From: Manduca sexta
Taxonomy: Eukaryota > Arthropoda > Insecta > Lepidoptera > Sphingidae
Reading direction: 5' to 3'
Assembly: GCF_014839805.1 (NCBI RefSeq)
Contig: NC_051142.1
Span: 17,082,589 to 17,146,588 of the forward strand
Length of the DNA: 64,000 nucleotides
The notes beneath the pieces are model-generated. The model searched no databases. It was given only the letters and a program-made list of their open reading frames with translations, and was not told where the DNA came from. Below, piece by piece: positions 37,701 to 49,700 of the stretch; position 1 is the stretch's first letter; each line of letters opens with the position of its first letter. A program made the translations under genes and the position numbers.

Positions 37701-40700
37701 ACGAGCTACTTCACGTGCAAACCGTACTCTCGACTAGCGAGAGACAGATAATGATAACATACGTATTGTATGGCAAAATTGTGTTTCACAATAAATAATA
37801 ATAATAAATGTATGTAGGTGATACGAAGTTCACCGGGTCATCTAGTTATCAATATTTGTTTCAGATCTTAGTGTGTACTGGTTCTAGAAAACTCAACGTC
37901 TCTCGTTGGTTTACATCGTTTTCAAACTACACGGTGTTGTCTAGAGTAAAAAAAATACGCTTAGTAAAAAAAACTTCATTACTAGTGGTAGATTTTTTTG
38001 CCCGCGAGTGTACATATAAAAATAAATTATGAAACACCAGCCGTCTACAATTTACACGCTTTTTAAACTTACGATGTACAATGTAAAACAATTAAAACTC
38101 GATCGTGACTAATACCAATACGATTCTTACTTAGCGTAGGATATTTTTTTAAGTATATTTGTTTGTTAGCTATACTGAGCGAAGAATCACCATTTTTTTT
38201 ATTGCTTTCAATGACGAGACGAGCTTGCCGTTCGCCTGATAGTAAGCGATACGACCACCATAAACAGCAGAAACGCTATCTTGAATTACAAAATATGGTT
38301 TGGTATTCCACTGCGCTCGCCATCCTGAGACGTGAGTTAAGTCTTATTATGTCCAGTAGTTATACTGGCTACAATGTCCTTCTAACCGGAACACAACAGT
38401 GACTACACACTACAGCTTGGCGGCAGAAATAGAGATTGCGGTGGTACCTAGACGGACTCTCACATATGAGATACCTACCACCAGTTAATAGTTTATTAAC
38501 AGCTTTCGTGTAAACGTCACTTGATGTTCAGATTGATATCCGGTAGTGAAAATAAACCCTTCTGCCCATAATTTCATTTAACGCTGGCAACACATCCACA
38601 AATCATTTAGAATTATGAGTTCTGTCGAGATCCTGATCATATCCATGCCAGCTTCCAACAGGAATTAATTCGGTTTATGTCCCTAGATCGCGAAAAGTAT
38701 GCAGCACACGAAGAATACTCGCAACTGACCACTGAAGGACTCCGTTTCATGCATTCCTTTCCGCAGTTTTTATTCAGGAAACCTCGTTGATATAATTATT
38801 ATAGGTTTAGCAATAAACACTTATTGCTTAACCGCCGACCGAACATTGTTAGGGTGCTAACAGACACTGGCTAAAAACTGCTTATTGTACCAACTGCACT
38901 GCCTGCAGTCGTTAGAACGCAGTCAGGTGCAGTTGAGAGCGTATTTATATAGAACGCATCGGAAACTGCAGCTCACATGTAATCCTTAGTTTTTATGACT
39001 CACATACTTTTTGTTTTTGTTCTTATGTTTCGCTAAATGATACATGGTTCGCTCGCCGTCTCAAACAATAACTGGAGCTAGTTATCTCCCCCTCTACACC
39101 TATTGTCATCCAGATCCCACTCTTGAGTACCATCAAAGGGAGCTTAGGATATAACCATTTCATACGCGTAATATGTGTATAGTAACGTCACGGCTTTATC
39201 GGTGTAGGCAGAAGTGCAACCAGGACAAACACTTTTCGCCAAGTATGTTCCGTCCCATTACGTGATAGGAGGCAAGTCTAACGCCATATCGCATAGTATG
39301 CCTATATAAGACTAAAACGAACTAAAGGATATCTGGTAGGATATATTTTATATTTGCCCGACTAGTGACTACCTTACCCAAGGTATTAAAACCTGCCACA
39401 GTGGCCCACGTAAATGTGTCGCGTTCCGGGATCAGCTTGTGTATCTATAGGCCGGCATAATTATGTCGACCGCCTAGGGATAATCATCTCTCGTCAGTCG
39501 CTATTCTATTGGACCCTACTCCACTTACCATCAGGTGAAGTGGGGTCTCTATGCCGTGCTCGTATAAAAAAATCAAAACTGGAGATGTAGACGCTAAAAT
39601 CACCTTTTTTTTGTCATGTGAGAGACAGCTCTTAACCGCTAAAATGCCTTCGCTGGCTACTAAAAAACTCCTTAAAATACGGTCCGTCTGTCCACAGCCT
39701 TACGCGTATTTAACTTGCAACAAAAAAAGCCTAATTAATAATTGCACACGATAAATATTGTTCACACTAACAATGTTTTATGCAGTATTTTTTGTGTACA
39801 TTGTTAAACGTTTTTATGGTTCTGAAAACCTAACGCGAATTCAATTATAACCCTTAATATTCATTAAATTATGTTCATTAACTCACAGCACGCTTTTTTC
39901 TTTCTTAGAATTATAACAAATACGGAATCGGATATTATGTTAAGAACTCTAGTATAATTTAAATTAATGGTATTTTTCAATATCATAAATCTGAAGTTTT
40001 AATTTGTTTTTTTGTTGGAAGGCGTTAATCTCTGGTTCTACTATAATAATAATATCAGCCCTGTATTATATACTTGCCCACTGCTGAGCACGGGCCTCCT
40101 CTACTACTGAGAGGGATTAGGCCTTAGTCCACCACGCTGGCCCAGTACGGATTGGTAGACTTCACACACCTTCGAAATTCCTATAGAGAACTTCTCAGAT
40201 GTGCAGGTTTCCTCACGATGTTTTCCTTCACCGTTAAAGCGAACGATAAATTCACAAAGAATACACACATGATTTTTTAGAAAAGTCAGAGGTGTGTGCC
40301 CTTGGGATTTGAACCTACGGACATTCGTCTTGGCAGTCCGTTCCACACCCAACTAGGCTATCGCCGCTTATACTCTACTATATTACAGTCCGAATAAACA
40401 ATATGTTTTGTGACGAGAACGGAAGTTTGCACATTTACGGAGTTGCGGCCCCCGCGCATACAATCATTTTACGTATAATGTACCCCTAGAAATGAAATGA
40501 TTAAGTGCAAAATACGAGATTTAAGTATAATAATATAGATTATATTTAAATAACGCCAAAGTCACAAACTAAGTTTTATATTATTTTTTGTGGAATTATT
40601 GATAATCGCAAATTCAGTCATTATAATTTTAAAAGTGCAATATAAATTATAATCGACTGTCTATACTTTTCTAAACCGAAGAAAATTCATAGAAAGGTTA

Positions 40701-43700
40701 TAAGTAATCAAGAGCTGGGGAGAAAAGGAAATACTCCTCATCTGACGTAGAGAATGGTAAGAACCAGAGCTGTTTAGAACACATAGGACTTTGAAATTTG
40801 ATTTGTATGATAACAATGCACCTTTTTAAATTTCAATGCCACATTGTGATTAAATATTCATGTAATTAATACTGTTGGCTTGCTAAATAAAGAAAAAAAA
40901 AATGATTGCATGACAATTTCGGCCGCTACCCTAAAACACCAACTGTTAATTTTCATAATACCCTGCAATGTTTGTCTACCTGATACGTCGGTGACAGCGT
41001 GAGCCTGTGCTAATAGGCCGGTGCGGTTGTGAGTGGCGCGAGTGGTGGATCCTCGGGTGACCATGGTTGTGTGCAATACCATTAGACAAACACGCGGTCA
41101 CACTGATAGCAGGTTGTAATAATTTTAAATTTATTTCGGTTTGGTTATAGAAGAAATAGAAATCGTCATGATTCATGGAAGAAATTAATCTAATAACGCT
41201 TTTTATGAAGAGTTAATTCTGTTATTTGTTTAAAAAAAATGTAACTTCTGTAAAATTTTCGTATTTTTTATATGTAAGTTTCCAGATTTGAATAACTAAA
41301 ACATTCTGTACCGTTTTTCAAATCTCATACCTCCTTATCTTATAATTAGCAATACACCTACTAACCCTCTAATAAGTATGAGAATTCATACGCAGTGGTA
41401 GCCCTAAACGGCCGTTTATAAACTCCAGCTAAAAAAATCAGCACGAGTTGTATGGTATATTTCTTTATACCCAATACACGATGTTAGGTATGGATATCCC
41501 CTACGACGTCAAGTGGTACACAATGCCCTTGCTTTCTTCTTCGGTGACAGACGCATAAGCTTACATACACCCGCCGGCACACGCACCACACCCCGTCCGC
41601 TATAATTGCAGACGAATCGTGCAATTGCGGTTTCGCAATGCGAGCGTCTGTCGGCGCCACGCCCGATGCTGTTCGCATTTACTATTTACTAGCTTTTTAG
41701 CTACGAGTTACGACTCGTCTTTACTATTTACCAGCATTTTGTACCTTATACCTTAGGATATACGTACCATCTTTAATAGTGTATTTCAAGTGATACTACG
41801 GTATTACCGGTCACCCTTTATGCCGGTACACTGATAGCCTGTGGTAGACCTCTTCAAAGCATAAAATGGTTTAAGGGTCCACAATGCTCTACCTTAGAAT
41901 TGTACTGGACTATCTTATTACAGGCTAATAGTTTCCAGATTTCAGTCGGACTTAACGATCTAACTATTCCACTGACTGAAACCTGCGGCGACATTTTTCT
42001 CTATAAGTCAATTGTTTCAGGATGCGCAGTGCTTGAATCCCAAAATCCGAGCCAGTCTTGTCGGTACAAGACAGACTCGGTTCTTAAGAATCCGATATTT
42101 ACAATAAACAGTCCTATATCTGTAGTAACACTAAGGCGAGGCCCATCACCAACGTAACAACCTCAAAACCGAAAAAAAACACGTTCGGAACATTCTAGAA
42201 TCTCCCTAATAAGCACACGTACGTTTAAATACTAAATACACATTTTGCCTAGCTTCTTCAACTGGTTAGCACTTTATAAGGCGTCAGACATTTTGAGGAT
42301 GGCATGGCATCCGACGAGTCTTGCGAAACCAGTGAAACACGCCCTTACCTTTCCCCGTGCGGGATTGATAAGGTGCTGTTAAGAAACTGATGACACTAAG
42401 GAGCGGTTGGTTAATATATCTTGTTAAGTAATATGTAGATAATAAATGCGCTCATGAATATCCATATTTCCAAAGGAGTAAGCAGAATTCATAAACTAAA
42501 TATTTTCGTTATTGTAAATTTGTTTGAGATAAAATTAGTGAATCGGATGTATTTTACGGTCACCAGATCATATATTCATAACAAAAACAATTCAGATATT
42601 ATTTAAAAGCTTTTTAATATTATCTTAAAAATTACGAATTTCTAATCTAGATTACTTCCTATTCCTAATGTCAATAATTCGTTAGCATTCAAACTTGTAC
42701 TATCAACTGACAAATTAAAAATTTAACACCAAGGCGCACTTTGTTAGTAAAATTATATAAATATTAGGTATTGAGCAAACGCAACGCAATATACTCTATA
42801 TACATAATTTCCAGGAGGGTCTAAACAACTTACCATAATCTTACGTAACATCTCAAGGTACCCTCATCAACCAATAAACGCAATCCATTGACAGTAGAAT
42901 GCCTTCACCACGCAGCCGTTACAAAACCGTTCCAAATTCAAATTCGAATTTCAAACACAACATTCTAAATTCGAAATCGTAATGTCCTAAAATTAAACTC
43001 CATTTTCGAATAGCCACGTTCTAATTTCAAATTCGAATTTCGAACACACGACGTTCTTAATTCAAAATTGTAACGGCCTAATTTGACAGCGTTTTGAATG
43101 TGGAACGCGACTCCCGCGCACCAATGGCGTATCGCGCCTAATTGATCTATTGATTTGTCACTTAAATGATGGTAGGAAACGGTAGCTTTCGGTAGGAATA
43201 GTGTTGCTTAACGGTTTTCACTGAATACGTCTTAGATAGAGAGTTTAGATTTATAACCACGGTATATTATAATTAAAGGATTGTTTCGGTAACAGCTATG
43301 GTAAAGTTAGAATGATTTAGGTCATTTTGAAATCGAATCTTCGATGGCTGTAAACATTAAACTAGTAGAGTCTATTATTTATTGTTTTGGCTTTTTATTG
43401 TTTGGCTTATGGATGAATATTGTGTCTAAAACCATTAATAGATGGATATAAACACTAAACTTCTACAGTGTTGCATATGAGTAGATACTATTAAGCTTTC
43501 TTCGTTACATCAAAATATGTGACATACAAAGACTGAATATTTTATATATATTCATAATATTTAAGGTGTGTGTCTGTAAGTCTGTCAGTAGCATCGTAGC
43601 ATCCAAACAAATAGGCAAATTTTCATGCATTTTTTTTCGTTTGGAAGCTGATGTTATCGAAAGGAATAAGAACCATCGTTCTTAACTATAATTTGTTTAT

Positions 43701-46700
43701 CTTTTCAAGCGTTTCAAGATTAATATAGTAATATACAAGATAAATATAGTATACTATTACTTAGGTGGCATTCAATACATAGCAATCATGTACTGACGCC
43801 GTAGCATCAAGTAGTCTGCGGGGTGCACATCTCCTCAGCAACTTACAGCCGGAATAGCGTGTTTAGGCTTGCTAGAATTGATTCAATGAGTAGGTGTTAA
43901 ATAGATGATGACTGATGACCAAGGATCTTTGTACTGACAAAAATAAAAAAAAATTAGCTTTTAATGTAAAAAATATTATGATATATTTAAATAACTGCCG
44001 TCACCAAAAATACCTCTAAAAAAATATATGAAATGTGTTCCTTTCTCCATTAATTTTAATTATAAGTATCCAGTAATATTTTAAGCCAAGGGTCCTCGCA
44101 TCGGGGAACCGATCCCCGGACCGGGCTGAAGAAAATACTTCTTTAGAGGAGGAATCTATTTTAATTTATTGATTTTCTAAAAACTAAAGTACAAGTATCC
44201 AAGAGTCCCTGGCTATTGCCAATAAGTAAAATTTTCATAGTGGTAGAGCCATACTGTAGACATTCTTGTCTACAGTATATTTGGACCTCCTCGATTGGGG
44301 TAGTACCACTCAGAGAAAACTAACATTAGCTTACTGTAATGTTTTGTACGTTGAATGAAATTTCCAAAGGCGCATATACAACCGGCCTTTTCTTCAAACT
44401 CTACTTATTTCCTTAAAACTTAAGTTATCAGGTAAATGAGATCACTACATCAAGTGTCCATTTGTTAGTCGCCTTATGCAATGAAAAAATAACTTTCTTA
44501 ACTGTTATTAAACAAAATAGACACCAAAAACAACTGAAGTCGATCAATACACTTCCTAGATATAAACATTTCAATTATTCAGCAATGAATCGTATGTCCC
44601 TTTCTGGCACAATCGATATTTCTACTACATAAACTTAGAAACTGAAGTGCAATGTTACTCATTAATCAAAGTCCATGTCGTCTCTTTTCCACACTTCAAA
44701 GAAGTTCACGCCATAGTAAATAATAAATATATTTCATAAACACTGCTTACCTCCATAGCGGGCAGCACGGGGCTTTCGCGACGCCCCGCGCCCTCCCTTT
44801 CATCCTAGAACAAAAAACAATACATGACATCCATTATTAACATCAACACAATCACAAGACAGCGAAAGGATAATCTTCAGCCGATAAACACGCCATCGCT
44901 AGTCACCATCTAGACAGAACCGATTGCGCCACCACTGGTAGACCTACCGTCGATGGTGAGCGGTTATGGTGGGCCGATGGTCAGCGGTGAAAGCATAAAT
45001 GCTACGTTCCCACGATACAGTTACAGTGAAGCGGTTCGCACGCGCGTCGCACCTTCTAATGCGTGTACAAGGATGGGAAGGACGGCGAGCTTGTTGGCTG
45101 GTTGGGGAACGTTGTTTACTACTCAACACCTGCTTCAGCTTGCTAAATGAATTCACTATTTAGCATATAGTTTAGTTAAGCCATAAATTATGAATTAGGC
45201 AGATACTATTTGCAGGATCTAAGAATAAAGTCATTTTTAATTAACCAAAACAAACAAGTTGGTTCTTTGAGTAAGAATAAAAATAGATATTCATCTCTTT
45301 CTGGTCTTTAAATGAAATTAAACTTTATGAACATACATTTTGATATATATTAGAAACACCAGACAACATAAAAAAACACATATAAGCAAATACGACAGAA
45401 ATGGGAAAGCAAAACAACACAGCAATACGTTGCTATGTCAACAAATAAAATATAGAGCAGATATTCAACATTTATTTACGTCCTTCTAATCTAATTCCAT
45501 TATACTTATCATCAGGTGCAATATATATCTGCCGTAACTATAAACACGTATTTTCCATCCGTCACGCCTGTGTGTATCGCATCTAAGTCCAAACAAGGTC
45601 GTCTGCAAACCGTTGATGCCACAGGGTCGCGATGTGCGGGGAGAGTAACGACCGAAATGTAAATTTGGAATCCCACTGATGGGAATTGGTGTTTTATAGA
45701 AGTTGGAAACTGGGGTACGCGTATAATCACCTATAACGCCATTCTCGGAGCCGTTGGTCTTTTGGAGGCCTATAATGATTTGATGGTAGCAGTTTAAGTG
45801 GAAAAGACGGAAGGCGATATATTTTCTAGAATTTTCAGGAAGAACATCGCGTTTTACTTTGCGTTTTTTTCTTAATAATTCTAAAATATTTATGGTATAT
45901 TTGCAGAATTTAGTCACACATTAACCATTTAATAATGGAAATAAGCCATAAATATTTTAGAATAAAGTAGTAAAAATCAGTTTTAGTAAAACCGCCAAAA
46001 GTTCCGGGATCAACCTGTGTAAATCCAGTTCCAACAGGCCGGCGTAATTGTGTTTATGGGGGTTAATCGTCTCTCGTCAGTCAACATTCTATTGGACCCC
46101 CCTCTACTTACCATCAGGTGCAAAGGGGCGAATTTGCGGTGTCCGATTAAAAAAAAATTGTTACGATATTCTTACTCAAAAGGCTCAGTATGATTTTAAT
46201 CCTCCAACCTCTTCTTCCTCCAATATCTTAAAAACGCACGCAACGGGTCACCGACAAATCTGAGAACGGTTTCCTGAGAGACAGATATTTTGGTGTAATT
46301 TTTTGGACGCATAGCATTAGAGAAATAAATGGTCTATAATTATTGTTGGCTATTCCGCCGTTCTGCCTGCGACTGTCGACAGCCTCGGTGGCGTAGTTGT
46401 ACTGCATGCGCGGTACGGCAGCGCTCAGAGGTCCTGGGCTCGAATCCCGGGCCGGGCATAGTGATATTTGGGTTTTTCTTCTCAGTATCAGCCCGGGTCT
46501 GGAATTGCCCGATATGGCGATAGGGTCGCCCTCTATCACGTCATGAGACGTAACACAACTGGCGAAAAGTGGGTGCCCAGGTTGCGCCTCTGTATACCCT
46601 TTCGAGTATAAATGCGTGATGTGTGTTTTTTATCCTGTCGTTAGAGGTACCAGAGGATCAACTTGTGTCTCCACTCTAAATATTTGACAATGACATTGAT

Positions 46701-49700
46701 CATTGATATTTCCGTATCATGCACGATTTAAATACCAATTTAAAAGTGTTTCGACAAATGTATACAACTAAGAAGGAAACGAATAAGTTACTCTTCCGTT
46801 GCGCTTGTTTTCAAACTAGCAATACCATCCAAAATTAATATGTAAATTATAAATCTGGTTGCAATTTTATTATACTATTATATTATGTTTGTTGCGTCCT
46901 TTGTTGAGAAGATACCACTAGTTTTTCCTGTTATTTAAAAATTAGAAGATTTTCCGTGTTATTTAAAAATAAAATATCTACAATTTTCTACTACTCATGA
47001 AACTATGTCATTATTGTTTTCTATATATCATAAAACACGTTTTTTTATAGTGTTAGGCTCTTCTGTACTTACTACATTGTATACTCTGCTGGACCTTGTT
47101 GCATCTTATAAATTTTCCCCATAATTAACTAGTAACTACTCATACCGCTAAGTGCCAAACAATTTAACATCCATAAATGCCATCAAATCAATGAAGCTAT
47201 AAAAACGACTACAAATACTGAAAACCCATTATAAATTGCCTACAATATTGGTATTTATTAAACAACCAAATAAGGTTTCCTACACGTGTGAAGTTTTTGT
47301 TAGAAATACCTTATTATAGCACGTACTTAGCACTCACACCTTTGGTTTATGAAACCCGGCGCACATTAAAACATCGCATCGCGTAGCTTTGCTTAGCATA
47401 CCCTCATGGACGTACGAGGTGGATTCTCACCTGGATTCAATACAACTGTATACCTTTTCTTGTAACTACTAATCTAACGTGTTGAATTATTGGAACTAAC
47501 TATATAAATTTTAGCGTTGGCCTTCTGATCAAAATAGATTCTCTCTCCCCGCGACTTAAAAGCTGATTACGCTCATGAAGACCTTCTAGCATAACATTTT
47601 CATTTTCGATACACCTAAATAACGATCTTGGAGTTTAGTTTATTGCCATGGTTCCCTTAAATGAATCTTCAGATTACATAAATTATGGATATTAGTTGTG
47701 TTTAAAAAAATATACAAATGACTGGTGCGGAACGCACTACAGTTCTATACATCGCTTCTTAACTCATCGTTTTGGGTTCATTGCTATATATGGCTAGACA
47801 ATCGAATGTCAGTAATAGATTAACTATTTTCTCGTCCTACGATTCAGTTATCCTTATTATAATCGAACGAATTGGTTCCTTTAACACCATATACACGCTG
47901 CTCACTGGAGACTTTGAATACGAATTACTAAACCACCATCTTAGAACAGAAGCTACGTCTCACTACGCGCGAATCTTAACAAAACATTAAGTATTATAAG
48001 GCAAAACGCACAAAGGATGGCCGGCCGAGTCCGTGCTAGTGGGTGAAGGTCGACCCGCGATGCGCCGGCCAGTTGCCCAGCCTCTAACTGTAATTACTGC
48101 ACACTTGTACCGTGTATTTCGTTCATTACACACTGCATTATAATGATGACGGTTTTTCTTTATGTTGGTATTCTAATTCCTAATTTGAAAATTTTTGAAT
48201 ATTTTTTTTTTATTTTAGGCATAGATATTAAAAAATGGTTATTCTCGTTTAAATTAAACTATTTAACGGATTTTATTGCGGTTTTAATATTTTACTTTTC
48301 TCCCGACGTTTCGAAGACTGCAGCCTTCATGGTCACGGGGGGGACAGAGGTATTGTTCATCCGCAAAGTAAATTCGCGTAAACATAAGAAATCATTATGG
48401 TTATTCTCGTGGTAAGCGATTTCCATAGTCCACGAAAAAGCAAATGTCCTAAAGGATTTGACTGTTTTTTATTTACTTCTGCCAAAAATACCAATAGGAT
48501 ACTAGTCAGCAAACCTACTAGAGAGCCAGACGTACAATATTTTGCTTATTTTTCTTAATTTTTCTCAATAGAAATCCTTGGCTGAGTGGAAAAAGGCGTT
48601 ATACCAGAGTTTGGCGTCATGCGTTCATTTATATTCGTTACTGAGACCTGGTGATAAGGGTTACATGATTTCCCACAATGACACCATATTCGTGAGTGTA
48701 TTACCAATTCTTAAGGAAAGGCGCGATAAATTATTTTTGGGCTTCCGAAAAATCACCTTTATTAGCGTTAAGTCTGCTTACGATTATTTTTTTTTAATTT
48801 TTATTTATCAGGGAGTGCTACCAAAATTAACAATATTACATACGATTATTACAAATAAAAAATAACAATGCACTAAGTGCAATATGAATTAAAAGCAACC
48901 AATGGTCTATGGTAAAAAAAAGACAAACCTGAGTAAGGCATATTTTTCTCGCAATAAATAAAAGAGGTTTTAAAACACAAAGTCACGGATAAATCTATAA
49001 TAAATAACACAAATGAATCAACATCATCACTAGATCACGCATTTCCGGGATCCACCGGAAGTAGAACAAACCTTCGTGCAACCTTCGTACACCTTTAATG
49101 TTCATAAGAAACCATTTTTAGATGAACATAAAATGTATTATGTACTTTATGTTCAAATGACCTCGTACCGACTATTAATGAACAAAATATTGATGGGAAG
49201 GAAAATATGAACTTATTTACAGTAAGGTTTAATAGAACTGTTATCGCTGTCACATAATTGTATAGTGTGAATGATACCCTTATATCGCTGGCTCACTATT
49301 ACAAGGTTCTATCTTATACTTTTGCACAAATCGATAGATTTTTTTATTGCTTTGAATGACGAGAGGATCTTGCCTTTCGCCTGGTGGTAACCGATACAAA
49401 CATAAACAGCAGAAATACCTTACACCATCCTACACCGTGAATTACATAGTATTGTTTGGTATCCTTTAAAATGTCCATAGTTATATAAGTAATTTTAATA
49501 GTTGTTTAGAAATAATAATAATTATTCTTGTTCTTTGTTTTGACGTATCTTAAGTGCAACTTTGTTCGCCTACGTGATAAATAAAGTATTTTATTTTATT
49601 TATTTTTATTTTATCCCACTGCGCTCGCCACCCTATGGCATGAGATGTTAAAGTCTTATTATGTCTAATAGTTACAATGGCTACAATTGCCTTCAAACCG

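Noticed and set aside
40304..40360. Good tRNA A and B boxes
   Set aside because: They belong to a SINE head. The sequence does not fold into a complete tRNA and is continuous with the repeat body. The same applies at 46385-46450 and 51940-52010.
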